A DNA stretch of 64,000 bases from Desertibaculum subflavum (GTDB lineage Bacteria > Pseudomonadota > Alphaproteobacteria > Ferrovibrionales > Ferrovibrionaceae), in contig QOZS01000018.1 of assembly GCA_003576705.1 (NCBI GenBank), forward strand, positions 33,620 through 97,619. Direction: 5' to 3'. Below the pieces are notes generated by a model. That model saw only the letters and a list, made by a program, of their open reading frames with translations. It was not told the origin of the DNA and made no database searches. A program made the position numbers and the translations under genes. Every line of letters begins with the position of its first letter. Position 1 is the stretch's first letter. This document shows positions 1 to 11,691 of the stretch, in pieces.

Positions 1-2647
<2,647 letters not shown>

Positions 2648-2739
2648 TGAAATCAGCTCATCGATTGTTGGGGGAGCGCGACTCCGAAGGCCGCGTCAAG
2701 GGCTGCCAGCAACCTAGCAAAGATGCCGCGCTGCAGCAA

Positions 2740-3603
2740 TCAGCGGTGCGCGATCCAGATCCCTATCACGACGGCCGCGAGCCCGGCCAGAGAGGCTCCG
2801 GTGACCGCCTCGGACAGCAGCAAAGCCCCCAGAAAGGAGGCGGTTACCGGGCTCAGCGACAGGAAGACCGTGACCCGGGTCGGGCTCGCATGCCGGAGCG
2901 CATAGAGCCAGAGGAAATAGCCGACCCCGCTGTTCAGCCCGATGAAGATGACGGCCCCCCAGCCCGGCGCCGTGATGGCGGGCCAGGCCGCGAAGAACCC
3001 CTCACCCGCCGCCACCACAGCGAGAAAGCCGACCGAGGCGAGCATGGCGAAGGAGCTGACCGCGATGGTCGGATAACGCTGCAGATAGGGCCGGTAGAGC
3101 ACGCTGCAGAGCGCGCCGCAGATCGCGCTGCCCAGCACCGCGAGCTCGCCCCACCAGACGCCCGCGCCGGGCGCGAGCGCCTTCTCGCCGAGGGTGACGC
3201 CGACGCCCAGGATGGTCAGAGCCACGCCGATCGTCTTCGGCGCCGTGAGCGGCTCGCGCCCCAGCGCCGCCCCGATCAGCATGGTGATTAGCGGCATGGC
3301 GGCGAAAATCAGCGCCCCGCGCGCCGAAGGAATGAAGCGCAGGCCGAAATTGAGCAGGGCGATCAGGATGCCGAACTGGGTGATGCCGAGGATGGCGATC
3401 GGCACCACATCGGCCCGCGCGAAGCGCATGGCCTGGCCGGTTGCCAGCATGGCCGGGGCGAGGCACAGGAAGCCGATGGCATAGCGCATCAGGGCGAGCG
3501 AGCCGGGCCCGGTCTGGTCGACCACATAGCGGGTCGCCACCATGGCGGAGCCGACCAGCACGCCGCTCGCCGCCGCAGCGGCCACGGCGAGGCGCTGGCT
3601 CAC
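2740..3603 (-). CDS. DMT-family (EamA) exporter
   Basis: A 287-residue integral membrane protein with about ten hydrophobic segments arranged as two EamA repeats, as in drug/metabolite exporters of this length. The second repeat contains GVGYFLWLYALRHASPTR, a typical EamA signature. The substrate cannot be inferred. The GTG start at 3603 overlaps the stop of the upstream MarR-GNAT gene as GTGA, so the two are probably translationally coupled and the regulator may control this exporter. The open frame continues far upstream of the GTG, but that extension lies antisense-style over the neighbouring gene in another frame and is not protein-like. Confidence 0.9.
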   Translation of the reverse strand: MSQRLAVAAAAASGVLVGSAMVATRYVVDQTGPGSLALMRYAIGFLCLAPAMLATGQAMRFARADVVPIAILGITQFGILIALLNFGLRFIPSARGALIFAAMPLITMLIGAALGREPLTAPKTIGVALTILGVGVTLGEKALAPGAGVWWGELAVLGSAICGALCSVLYRPYLQRYPTIAVSSFAMLASVGFLAVVAAGEGFFAAWPAITAPGWGAVIFIGLNSGVGYFLWLYALRHASPTRVTVFLSLSPVTASFLGALLLSEAVTGASLAGLAAVVIGIWIAHR

Positions 3604-4526
3604 GTGAGCTTCAGCTCCCAGGTCTCGCTGACCAGGTCCTGGCCGAAGGCGTGGTTCTGTTCCGACGCCACCATCTGGAACCCCGCCTGATCGTAGATAT
3701 GGCGCGCCGCGGTCAGGATGCTCTGGGTCCAGAGCGTGATCTTCTTGTAGCCCCGCTCGCGCGCGAAGCGGATGCATTCGGCGACCAGGCGGTTGCCGAT
3801 GCCGAGACCCCGCGCCCGCGGATCGACGATCAGCAGCCGCAGCTTGGCGACCGTCTTCGATTTGCGCACCAGGAAGACGGAGCCGACCGGCTCGCCGTCC
3901 TTCTCGGCGATCCAGCAGCGTTCGCAAGCCGGATCGAACTCGTTGATGAACTTCGCGGTGATCTCCGCCACCAGCGCCTCGAAGGTCTGCTCGAAGCCGT
4001 ATTCGCGGGCATAGAGCGCGCCATGCGCCTGCACCACCCAGCCCATATCGCCCGGCTGGTGCGGCCGCAGGATGTAGGGCGCGCGGCGGTCCGGCGTAGT
4101 GCCGAGGGCGCCTTCGATCAGCCGCATCGCCGCCACCACGCGAACCTGGTCGGCCTCGCTGAGCTCGCGCAGCATGGCGCCGACCCCTTCCTGCGAGTGC
4201 GCGTTGACCGGCTCGAATGCCCTGCGGCCGGCATCGGTGAGGATCAGCTGCATCTGCCGGCCGTCATGCGGTGCGGCCACCTTCTTCAGCAGGCCGCGCC
4301 GCTCGAATCCGCGCAGGATGCGGCTGAGATAGCCGGGATCGATGCCGAGATCGCGCACCAGCTCGCTCGCCGTCGGCCGCTCGCGATTGGCGAGCTCGTA
4401 CAGCACGCGGCCTTCGGCGAGGGAGAACGGCGTATCTAGATAGGCCTCGTCCAGCGCGCCGATGCGCGGTGTGTAAAATCGGGTGAAGCGGCGCACCGCC
4501 GCGATCCGCTGGTCGAACGTGCTCAC
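3600..4526 (-). CDS. MarR-family regulator fused to GNAT acetyltransferase (copy A)
   Basis: A 308-residue two-domain protein. Residues about 1-140 form a MarR winged helix (SELVRDLGIDPGYLSRIL recognition region). Residues about 150-308 form a GNAT domain with acetyl-CoA loop DPRARGLGIGNRLV (about 235-248) and a WTQSILTAARHIYDQAGFQM segment. Such fusions are known to combine ligand-responsive DNA binding with an acyltransferase fold; the acyl acceptor is unknown. The start is GTG at 4526 behind a GGGGGC run. It is a tandem paralogue of the gene at 4642-5568, with identical length, and its stop overlaps the start of a DMT exporter. Confidence 0.9.
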   Translation of the reverse strand: MSTFDQRIAAVRRFTRFYTPRIGALDEAYLDTPFSLAEGRVLYELANRERPTASELVRDLGIDPGYLSRILRGFERRGLLKKVAAPHDGRQMQLILTDAGRRAFEPVNAHSQEGVGAMLRELSEADQVRVVAAMRLIEGALGTTPDRRAPYILRPHQPGDMGWVVQAHGALYAREYGFEQTFEALVAEITAKFINEFDPACERCWIAEKDGEPVGSVFLVRKSKTVAKLRLLIVDPRARGLGIGNRLVAECIRFARERGYKKITLWTQSILTAARHIYDQAGFQMVASEQNHAFGQDLVSETWELKLT

Positions 4527-4563
4527 GTAGCCCCCGACGGCCTAGCTGGCGATCAGTTGCTCC

Positions 4564-4591
4564 AGGCTACTTATTTACTTGCTTTTGTCAA
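4564..4591 (-). promoter_or_regulatory. Putative sigma70-type promoter of MarR-GNAT copy A
   Basis: On the minus strand a TTGACA box (4586-4591) is followed after 16 bases by TAGCCT (4564-4569). The same two boxes with identical 16-base spacing, embedded in the same flanks (TAGTTGA upstream, AGCAA downstream), stand in front of copy B. The -10 match is weak, so the conservation between the copies is the main support. Confidence 0.5.
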
Positions 4592-4641
4592 CTATCTCCG
4601 AGACCGAGAGCCTAGGTCCGCCGACGCTCTGCCGGATCGGC

Positions 4642-5568
4642 TCAGGTGAGTTCCAGTTCCCAGGTTTCGTCGCTGACCGGCTCCTTGCCGAAGCCACTGG
4701 CATCCTCCGCCGCCACCAGCTGGAAGCCGGCTTGGGCGTAGACCCGCCGCGCTGCGATCAGGATGCTCTGGGTCCAGAGTGTTACCCTCTGGTAGCCGCA
4801 CGCGCGCGCGAAACGGACGCATTCGGCGACCAGCTCCTTGCCGACGCCGAGTCCGCGTGCCTGCGGGTCGACAAGCAGAAGCCGCAACTGAGCTACCGTT
4901 GCAGAATGCCGGACCAGGAAGACGGAGCCGATCGGCTTGCCGTCCATCTCGGCAATCCAGCAGCGCTCCCCGGCCGGGTCGAAGTTGTTGATGAATTTGG
5001 CGGCGATCTCCGCCACCAGCGCCTCGAAGCTCTGGTCGAAGCCGTATTCGCGCGCATAGACCGAACCGTGCGCCCGCACCACCCAGCCCATATCGCCTGG
5101 CCGGTGGGTCCTTAGTTGATAGCGCGGCTCTTCCGGCCTGGCGCCGAGCAGCGTCTCGATGATGCGCATGGCCTCGACCACCCGGCCCTGGTCCGGCCCG
5201 GACAGCCCGCGCAGCATGGCGCCCATGGCTTCGCGCGCCTGGGCGTTGAGCGGCGCGAAGGCGTCGCGGCCGGCATCGGTGATCCGAACCTGCACCTCCT
5301 GCGCGTCGGCCGGCGACGGCGCCCTGCTGACCAGGCCCTTGGCCTCGAAGGCGTGCAGGATGCGGTTCAGACAGCCGGCATCGATTCCCAGATCCCCGAC
5401 CAGCTCCTCCGCCGTGGCGCGGCCGCGCTGGGCGAGCTCATAGAGCACGCGCCCCTCACCGAGTGAGAACGGTGTCTGCAGACAGCCATCGTCCAGCACG
5501 CCGATCCGGGCCGTATAGAATCGCGAGAAGCGGCGCATCGCCGCCACTTGCTGATCGAAAACCGACAT
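4642..5568 (-). CDS. MarR-family regulator fused to GNAT acetyltransferase (copy B)
   Basis: A 308-residue paralogue of the neighbouring copy A with the same order: MarR winged helix, then GNAT domain with the loop DPQARGLGVGKELV and the terminal ETWELELT. The frame is open 17 codons further upstream, but the ATG at 5568 is preferred: it has AGGAGG seven bases ahead and aligns with the start of copy A. Both copies read leftwards; copy B is divergent from the molybdopterin oxidoreductase at 5691. The copies differ at many positions, so the duplication is not recent. The effector and acetylation substrate are unknown. Confidence 0.9.
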   Translation of the reverse strand: MSVFDQQVAAMRRFSRFYTARIGVLDDGCLQTPFSLGEGRVLYELAQRGRATAEELVGDLGIDAGCLNRILHAFEAKGLVSRAPSPADAQEVQVRITDAGRDAFAPLNAQAREAMGAMLRGLSGPDQGRVVEAMRIIETLLGARPEEPRYQLRTHRPGDMGWVVRAHGSVYAREYGFDQSFEALVAEIAAKFINNFDPAGERCWIAEMDGKPIGSVFLVRHSATVAQLRLLLVDPQARGLGVGKELVAECVRFARACGYQRVTLWTQSILIAARRVYAQAGFQLVAAEDASGFGKEPVSDETWELELT

Positions 5569-5591
5569 GGCTACCTCCTGATGCTTGCTGA

Positions 5592-5619
5592 AGGCTAGCG
5601 AATCATTTGACTGAATCAA
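5592..5619 (-). promoter_or_regulatory. Putative promoter and operator of MarR-GNAT copy B
   Basis: TTGATT (5614-5619) and TAGCCT (5592-5597) are separated by 16 bases, as in copy A. The predicted transcript starts about 17 bases before the ATG at 5568, just ahead of its AGGAGG. A small inverted repeat, TTGA-N5-TCAA (5607-5619), overlaps the -35 box and could be a MarR-type operator; this last point is inference. Confidence 0.45.
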
Positions 5620-5690
5620 CTAACTCACCGAGACGTGACGCCCACTCAGCCCGCCGTTACCATCGCCCGGTCTCTCACTGGTGAGTCGCG

Positions 5691-7766
5691 ATGAACGCGC
5701 CGTTCCGCAAGCCCGAGGTGAAGCTGGGCTATTCCGCCTGCCCGCATGATTGCCCGTCGACCTGCGCCCTCGAAGTAGAGCTCAAGGACGAGCGCACCAT
5801 CGGCCGCATCCACGGGGCCGCGGACAACCGCTACACCGCCGGCGTGATCTGCGCCAAGGTCGCCCGCTACGAGGAACGCGTGCACCATCCCGACCGCCTG
5901 CGCGTGCCGCTGCAGCGGATCGGCGAGAAGGGCGAAGGCCGGTTCCGCGAGATCGGTTGGGAACAGGCGCTGGATGAGGTCGCCGAGGCGTTCCAGCGCA
6001 AGACGGCGCAATACGGCTCCGAGACGGTCTGGCCCTACTACTACGCCGGCACCATGGGCTTGGTGCAGCGTGACGGCATCCATCGCCTGCGCCATGCCAT
6101 GCGCTATTCCGGCTTCCTCTCCACCATCTGCGTCAACCTCGCCTGGGGCGGCTTCATCGCCGGCACCGGCAAGCTCGCCGGCGCCGACCCGCGCGAGATG
6201 GCGGATGCCGATGTCGTCGTGATCTGGGGCACCAACGCGGTCAACACCCAGGTCAACGTGATGACCCACGCGACCCGCGCCCGCAAGGAGCGCGGCGCAA
6301 AGATCGTGGTGATCGACACCTACCGCAACAGCACGGCGGAAGCCGCCGACATGCATATCTGCGTGCGGCCGGGCACCGACGGGGCGCTCGCCTGCGCCGT
6401 GATGCACGTGCTGTTCCGCGACGGCTATGCCGACCGGGACTACCTGCGCCAATACACAGACTGCCCGGACGAATTGGAGGCGCATCTGCAGCCGCGCGGG
6501 CCCGAATGGGCCTCCGCCATCTCCGGTGTGCCGGTGGCCGAGATCGAGGCTTTCGCGAAGCTGGTCGGCGAGAACAAGAAGACCTATCTCCGCCTCGGCT
6601 ACGGCTTCTCGCGCCAGAGGAACGGCGCGGCGAACATGCACGCCGCGTCCTGCATCGCCGCGGTCACCGGCTCATGGAAATACAAGGGCGGCGGCGCCTT
6701 CCACAACAACGGCGCGATCTACCACTGGGACCGCTCGCTGATCGAAGGCCACAGCAAGCGCGATCCCAAGATCCGCATGCTGGACCAGTCGCGCTTCGGG
6801 CCGGTGATGGTGAGCGACAAGACAGATATCGGTGACGGCCCGCCGGTGACGGCGCTGCTGATCCAGAACACCAACCCGGCCCAGGTGACGCCGGAAGTCG
6901 ACAAGGCGCAGCGCGGCATGCGCCGCGCCGATGTCTTCGCCTGCGTGCACGAGCAGTTCATGACCGACACGGCGAAGCTCGCCGATATCGTGCTGCCGGC
7001 CACGACCTTCCTCGAGCACGACGACATCTATCAGGGCGGCGGCCACCAATATATCCAGGCCGGGCCGAAGCTGATCGAGCCCTATGCGGAGGCGCGCGAG
7101 AATCACTACGTGATCTGCGAGCTTGCCCGGCGCCTCGGCGCCGAGCATGAGGGCTTCCACATGACCGCCGCCGAGATCGCCGACTGGACGCTCAAGGCCT
7201 CGGGCTGGCCCGGCTGGGAGGAGCTCAAGGCCGCGCGCTGGCACGATTGCCAGCCGGATTTCGAGACCGCGCATTACCTCAACGGCTTCGCCTATCCGGA
7301 CGGCAAGTTCCACTTCGCGCCGGACTGGTCGATGATCGGACCGAACCACAAGGTGATGCCGCGCCTGCCGGACCATTTCGCGGTGATCGAGACGGCGACC
7401 GACGAGTGCCCGTTCCGCATGGTGACGGCGCCGTCGCGCAGCTTCCTCAATTCCAGCTTCAACGAGACGCCATCCTCGGTGAAGCGCGAGAAGCGGCCGA
7501 GCCTGAAGGTGCATCCCGACGATCTCGCGAAGCTCGGCCTCAACGCCGGCCAGCGCATCCGCATCGGCAACCAGCGCGGCAGCGTGGTGCTGCACGCGGA
7601 GGCCTTCGACGGCGTGCAGCGCGGCGTCGTCATCCACGAAGGCATCTGGCCGAACGGCGCCTTCGAGGAAGGCATGGGGATCAACATCCTGGTTGGCGCC
7701 GATGCCTGCCCGCCCAATGGCGGCGCCGCCTTCCACGACAACGCGATCTGGATCAAGGCGGCCTAG
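5691..7766 (+). CDS. Molybdopterin-dependent oxidoreductase (DMSO-reductase / formate-dehydrogenase-like family)
   Basis: A 691-residue molybdo-bis(MGD) enzyme. The N-terminal iron-sulfur motif is CPHDCPSTC followed by AGVICAK, giving four Cys for a [4Fe-4S] cluster. The molybdopterin domain contains GTNAVNTQ and later ADIVLPATTFLEHDD. The C-terminal dinucleotide-binding domain has VHPDDLAKLGLNAGQRIRIG. No Tat or Sec signal is visible, so it is likely cytoplasmic. The substrate is not evident; relatives are usually annotated only as molybdopterin oxidoreductase family proteins. No electron-transfer subunit is adjacent; the next gene is an MFS transporter on the same strand. Confidence 0.88.
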   Translation: MNAPFRKPEVKLGYSACPHDCPSTCALEVELKDERTIGRIHGAADNRYTAGVICAKVARYEERVHHPDRLRVPLQRIGEKGEGRFREIGWEQALDEVAEAFQRKTAQYGSETVWPYYYAGTMGLVQRDGIHRLRHAMRYSGFLSTICVNLAWGGFIAGTGKLAGADPREMADADVVVIWGTNAVNTQVNVMTHATRARKERGAKIVVIDTYRNSTAEAADMHICVRPGTDGALACAVMHVLFRDGYADRDYLRQYTDCPDELEAHLQPRGPEWASAISGVPVAEIEAFAKLVGENKKTYLRLGYGFSRQRNGAANMHAASCIAAVTGSWKYKGGGAFHNNGAIYHWDRSLIEGHSKRDPKIRMLDQSRFGPVMVSDKTDIGDGPPVTALLIQNTNPAQVTPEVDKAQRGMRRADVFACVHEQFMTDTAKLADIVLPATTFLEHDDIYQGGGHQYIQAGPKLIEPYAEARENHYVICELARRLGAEHEGFHMTAAEIADWTLKASGWPGWEELKAARWHDCQPDFETAHYLNGFAYPDGKFHFAPDWSMIGPNHKVMPRLPDHFAVIETATDECPFRMVTAPSRSFLNSSFNETPSSVKREKRPSLKVHPDDLAKLGLNAGQRIRIGNQRGSVVLHAEAFDGVQRGVVIHEGIWPNGAFEEGMGINILVGADACPPNGGAAFHDNAIWIKAA

Positions 7767-7779
7767 CGACAGCCCTCGC

Positions 7780-7799
7780 CGTTCCCTGGGGAGGGAACG
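7780..7799 (+). promoter_or_regulatory. Hairpin that contains the Shine-Dalgarno of the next gene
   Basis: CGTTCCCT and AGGGAACG form a perfect 8-bp stem with a GGGG loop. The AGGGA inside the 3' arm is the ribosome-binding site for the MFS gene, ending 8 bases before its ATG at 7805. Folding would hide the site, so translation of the transporter may depend on ribosomes or factors opening it. It lacks a T-run and is not a convincing terminator. Confidence 0.45.
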
Positions 7800-7804
7800 C
7801 CTGA

Positions 7805-9025
7805 ATGAACATATTCGTGCCGCTGAAGCGGCCGCGCATCGCGTCGATCTGGGCCGGGCTTCTGGTCTCCGCCACCGGCGATCAGTTTTACCAGATCGCC
7901 CTGGTCTGGATCGCGGCGAGCCTGGTCGGCAGCGAGGCCGGCTATCTCACCGCGACGCAGGCGCTGGCGGTCTGCGGCGTCGGGCTGCTCAGCGGCGTGC
8001 TGGTCGACCGCTGGGACAACCGGCGCACCATGATGGGCGCCGAGCTGGTGCGGATGCTGGCCCTGCTCTCGGTGCCGCTCGCCTTCGCAGCTGGCTGGCT
8101 CGGCATCGCGCAGCTCTACCTCGTCGCCATCGTCACCGCCTCGGCCCGCGCCTTCTATCAGCCGGCGCTGCAGGCCTCGCTGCCCGTGCTGGTCCCGGAC
8201 ACGGATGTGCGGCTCGCCACCAACAGCCTGCTGGACGCGACGCGTCGCTTCGCGCGCATCCTCGGCGCCGGCATGATCGGCACCGTCGCGCTGGTGCTGC
8301 CGCCCGAGCATTTCTTCGTTGTCGCCGCGGCGACCTGCCTGGTGCCGGTGCTGACCTTGGCGCCGCTCCGCGCCGCTTTCGGCCTGACGCCGCAGGCGAT
8401 CCGCGGCGTCGGGGGCTTGCGCGGCTTCGGCATCGAGTTCGTCGAGGTGTTCCGCCAGATCGCCCGGCACGGTCCACTGCTCTGGTCGCTCGCCGGGTCG
8501 ACCCTCGGCAACGGCGCCTGGAACATCGTCTTCGTGCTGGGCCTGGTGCTGCACGTGCAGAACGTGCTGCCGGGCGAGATCGGCGCCTATGGCTATGTCA
8601 TGGCGGCCTATGGCGTCGGCAATGTCGCGGCGACGCTGGTGGTCGGCAGCCTGCGGCGCGTGTCGCTCGAGCGCATCATGCTGGCGAGCCGCATCTTCTA
8701 TGGCGGCGGCATCGTGGCGCTGGCCCTGGCGCCGAATGTCGCAACCCTGAGCCTTGCCGCCGCCATCGCCTCGTTCGGCGGGCCGATGAACGACATTCCC
8801 TTCCTCGCCCTGATGCAGCGCCATTTCGCGGCGCGCCAGATCGGCCGCGTCTACGCCTTCCGCCTGGTGGTGGACAGCGTCGGCCTGCTGGCGGGATCCG
8901 TCATCGCGGCGCTGGCCTTCGCCGCTTTTCCGATACCCTGGGTGATCGGCGCGACCGGCATGGCGATGATCGCCTTCGGCCTGCTCGCGTCATGGCGCGG
9001 CGCCGAGGGCAAGGCGCTCAGTTGA
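7805..9025 (+). CDS. MFS transporter (EntS-like MFS_3 group)
   Basis: A 406-residue membrane protein with about twelve hydrophobic segments. The loop between helices 2 and 3 has the MFS signature form GVLVDRWDNRRTMM. It has the overall look of EntS/macrolide-exporter type MFS proteins. Translation from ATG 7805 is supported by AGGGA eight bases upstream. It follows the molybdoenzyme gene by 38 bases on the same strand and probably shares its transcript. It overlaps the convergent dioxygenase gene by 8 bases at the 3' end. The substrate is unknown. Confidence 0.88.
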   Translation: MNIFVPLKRPRIASIWAGLLVSATGDQFYQIALVWIAASLVGSEAGYLTATQALAVCGVGLLSGVLVDRWDNRRTMMGAELVRMLALLSVPLAFAAGWLGIAQLYLVAIVTASARAFYQPALQASLPVLVPDTDVRLATNSLLDATRRFARILGAGMIGTVALVLPPEHFFVVAAATCLVPVLTLAPLRAAFGLTPQAIRGVGGLRGFGIEFVEVFRQIARHGPLLWSLAGSTLGNGAWNIVFVLGLVLHVQNVLPGEIGAYGYVMAAYGVGNVAATLVVGSLRRVSLERIMLASRIFYGGGIVALALAPNVATLSLAAAIASFGGPMNDIPFLALMQRHFAARQIGRVYAFRLVVDSVGLLAGSVIAALAFAAFPIPWVIGATGMAMIAFGLLASWRGAEGKALS

Positions 9026-9800
9026 AGCGGAAGCTGTCCATCGCCAGCGCGCCGTACATCACGCCTTGATGCAGGCGCTCGGCCTTCGCGCCCGGGGTCG
9101 CGGCGCCGAGCGCGAAATAGAGCGGCAGCAGGTGCTCGTCGGTCGGGTGGTTCTCGCGGGCGAAGGGCGCCTTGGCCCGGTAGTCGAGCAGGTCTTCGGT
9201 GCGGCCCTCGTCCATGGCCTGCACCATCCAGTCGATGAAGCCTTGCGCCCAGGGCGCGACCGGTACCTCGCCCGGTGTCCGCGTCAGCCCGCCGAGATTG
9301 TGGGTGAACGAGCCGGAGCCGAGCAGCAGCACGCCCTCCTCCCGCAGCGGCCGGAGCGCGGCGCCGATGGCGAAGTGGTGGCGCGGATCGGCCTTGGGCT
9401 GGACCGCGACCTGCGCCACCGGGATGTCGGCGGCCGGCCAGGCGAGCTTGAGCGGCGCCCAGGCGCCGTGGTCGAGGCCCCAATCGGTAACCCGCGCGGT
9501 GGCGATGCCGGCCAGATCGAGCAGCGCCGCGGCGCGCTCCGCCACATCCGGGGCGCCCGGTGCGGGATATTGCTGGCGGTAGAGCTCGGGCGGGAAGCCG
9601 TAGAAATCGTGGATCGTCTCCGGCTGCGGATTGACCGAGACCGCCGGCACGCGCGTATTCCAATGCGCCGACATGACAAGCACGGCTTTCGGCGCCGGGA
9701 TCAGGTTGCCGAGCCCGGCCAGAAAGCGCCGCGCCGGTACGTCCTCCAGGATCAGCATCGGCGAGCCGTGCGAGACGAAGAGCGAAGGCAGCGCGGTCAT
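9018..9800 (-). CDS. DODA-type extradiol ring-cleavage dioxygenase (LigB/YgiD family)
   Basis: A 260-residue class III extradiol dioxygenase of the 4,5-DOPA-dioxygenase/YgiD type, close to the usual family length of about 260. Metal-ligand candidates are His11 in SHGSP and His46 in SAHWNTR, with further conserved LDHGAW and SFTHNLGG segments. The family uses a divalent metal to open catechol rings; some members have other roles, so the substrate is not certain. Its ATG overlaps the stop of the upstream MFS gene as ATGA, which suggests that the transporter and enzyme act together on one aromatic compound. Confidence 0.85.
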   Translation of the reverse strand: MTALPSLFVSHGSPMLILEDVPARRFLAGLGNLIPAPKAVLVMSAHWNTRVPAVSVNPQPETIHDFYGFPPELYRQQYPAPGAPDVAERAAALLDLAGIATARVTDWGLDHGAWAPLKLAWPAADIPVAQVAVQPKADPRHHFAIGAALRPLREEGVLLLGSGSFTHNLGGLTRTPGEVPVAPWAQGFIDWMVQAMDEGRTEDLLDYRAKAPFARENHPTDEHLLPLYFALGAATPGAKAERLHQGVMYGALAMDSFRFN

Positions 9801-11056
9801 GCCGGGGCGTAGGCGAGCGGCGGCCGGCGCCGCTGCAGCAACAACCCGCCGATCAAAAGCAGGTTGAAGGCGTTGAAGGCGACGCCGACCAGGAAGGCCG
9901 GCCGGTAGCTCGCCGTCAGGTCGAAGACGAGGCCGCCGAGCCAGCCGCCCAGCGCCATGCCGATAGTGCCGAACAGGATGACGACGCCGATGCGCCAGCC
10001 GGCCTCGGCCACGGGAAACAGCTCGCGAACCACCAGGGGATAACAGGGCACGATGCCGCCGAAGGCAAGGCCGAACGCGGCCGACACCACGTAGAGGCTG
10101 ACCAGGCCGTCGACCAGGCTAAACAATGCCAGCACGCTCGCCTGCGCCGCGGAGCCGATCAGGATGGTGGTCAGGCCGCCGAGCTTGTCGGCGAGCCGGC
10201 CCCAGAAGACGCGGGCGGCAAAGGCCGAGGCGAGCAGCAGCGACAGCATCTCCGCGCCGCGCGCCGACTGGTAGCCGAGATCGCTGCAATAGGCGACCAG
10301 ATGCACCATCGGCATGGCCATGGCGACGCAGCAGCCGATGATGGCGATCGACAGCACGCCCAGAACCACATTCGCCGGGAGGCCGAGCACGCGGGCGCCC
10401 TTCACCGGATCCGCCGCGACCTGGGAGGGCAGCGGCGCCGGCGGCGGCCGGCGCAGGATCAGCGCCAGCGGCGTGATGGTCAGAGCCGCGAAGACGCCGA
10501 AGGCGACGAGCGTCGTCCGCCAGCCATAGGCGGCAATGGCATAGGTGAAGATGGTGGGGAAAAGGGCGCCGGCGATGCTCTGTCCGCTGGTGACGATGGA
10601 GACCGCGACGCCACGCCGCTTGTCGAACCAGCGGGTGATGTTGGCGACCAGCGGCGTGAAGGTCGCGCCGTTGCCGAGAAAGCCGACGAAGAAGCCGAAG
10701 CCCAGGATCAGCTGCACCGCGCTGTCGCTGCTGGCGGCAACGATGGTGCCGATCAGGATCATGATTCCGGCCAGCGCCGCCGGCTTCCAGGCGCCGTAGC
10801 GGTCGGCGAACCAGCCCATCAGGATGCCGCCGAGCCCAGCACCGATCATGCCGGCGCCGATGGCGAGCGAGGGGATCCAGCGCGGCCAGTCATGCTCGGC
10901 CGCGATGGTCTTGAGGCCGACGGTCACCACATAGGGCGCGCCGAAGCCGACCGACATGATGGCGAGCGAGGCCGAGGCGATGGTCCAGCCCTGCGGCGTC
11001 TCTATCGTGTCCCTGGCAGCGGCCCTCGCCGCGGTGCCGACCGCCGAATCGTTCAT
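9797..11056 (-). CDS. MFS transporter (monocarboxylate/oxalate-formate antiporter-like)
   Basis: A 419-residue twelve-helix MFS protein. The first loop, GGILMGWFADRYGAWKPAAL, carries the family D-R-x-G motif, and the layout resembles the OxlT/monocarboxylate group. The ATG at 11056 is chosen over one 12 codons upstream because GGGAGG precedes it. It is followed directly by the dioxygenase gene (ATGA overlap), so an organic acid or aromatic acid is a reasonable guess for the substrate. It is divergent from dsbB. Confidence 0.86.
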   Translation of the reverse strand: MNDSAVGTAARAAARDTIETPQGWTIASASLAIMSVGFGAPYVVTVGLKTIAAEHDWPRWIPSLAIGAGMIGAGLGGILMGWFADRYGAWKPAALAGIMILIGTIVAASSDSAVQLILGFGFFVGFLGNGATFTPLVANITRWFDKRRGVAVSIVTSGQSIAGALFPTIFTYAIAAYGWRTTLVAFGVFAALTITPLALILRRPPPAPLPSQVAADPVKGARVLGLPANVVLGVLSIAIIGCCVAMAMPMVHLVAYCSDLGYQSARGAEMLSLLLASAFAARVFWGRLADKLGGLTTILIGSAAQASVLALFSLVDGLVSLYVVSAAFGLAFGGIVPCYPLVVRELFPVAEAGWRIGVVILFGTIGMALGGWLGGLVFDLTASYRPAFLVGVAFNAFNLLLIGGLLLQRRRPPLAYAPA

Positions 11057-11178
11057 CCAGGCGCCTCCCTTTGCGGCCATGCTAGCCGGCAATCCCGCCT
11101 TGTTCGACCGGCCCGGTTTGGCGGCAGACCCCTGGTTTCGGCATGGCCCTGGCGGCCCCGGACCCGCATAATCGGGTC

Positions 11179-11691
11179 ATGGAAACCACGCAGATTCCTC
11201 ACGAATCCGTGTTCGCCGGGACGAGCCTCCGGCGTTTCGCGCCGGCCGCCGTGATTGCCGCCAGCGTCGCCATGCTCGCCGGCGCCTTCTACTTTCAATA
11301 CGTGATGGGTCTGGCCCCCTGCCCGCTCTGCATCTGGCAGCGCTGGGCCTATGCGCCGCCGATCCTGATCGGTCTTGCCGGCATTCTGCTGCCGCAGCAT
11401 GCACGGCCGCTGGTGCTGCTGGCCGGCCTCGCCTTCCTGGCCGGCGCCGGCATCGCGGGCTTCCATACCGGGGTCGAGCTCGGCTGGTGGCAGGGGCTTG
11501 CGGAATGCAGCGGCACGACCGGCGGCGCCACCTCGCTGGAAGATCTGCGCAAGCAGCTGATGGCGGCGCCGCTGGTGCGCTGCGACGAGGTACCGTGGTC
11601 GTTCATCGGCATCAGCATGGCGGGCTGGAACATGATCGCCCAGGTCGGCTTCGCCGCCGCCTGCCTGTGGGCCGCGCGGAGGATGCCATGA
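11179..11691 (+). CDS. dsbB: Disulfide bond formation protein B
   Basis: An inner-membrane protein of about 170 residues with four hydrophobic segments. The first periplasmic redox pair is in APCPLCIWQRW (CPLC), and a second pair is Cys in AECSG and VRCDE. DsbB reoxidises DsbA by passing electrons to quinone. The ATG at 11179 (METTQIP) is preferred to one 12 codons upstream; neither has a good Shine-Dalgarno. A CATAAT box at 11167-11172 only six bases before the ATG would fit a leaderless transcript. The 3' end overlaps coq7 as ATGA. Confidence 0.9.
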   Translation: METTQIPHESVFAGTSLRRFAPAAVIAASVAMLAGAFYFQYVMGLAPCPLCIWQRWAYAPPILIGLAGILLPQHARPLVLLAGLAFLAGAGIAGFHTGVELGWWQGLAECSGTTGGATSLEDLRKQLMAAPLVRCDEVPWSFIGISMAGWNMIAQVGFAAACLWAARRMP

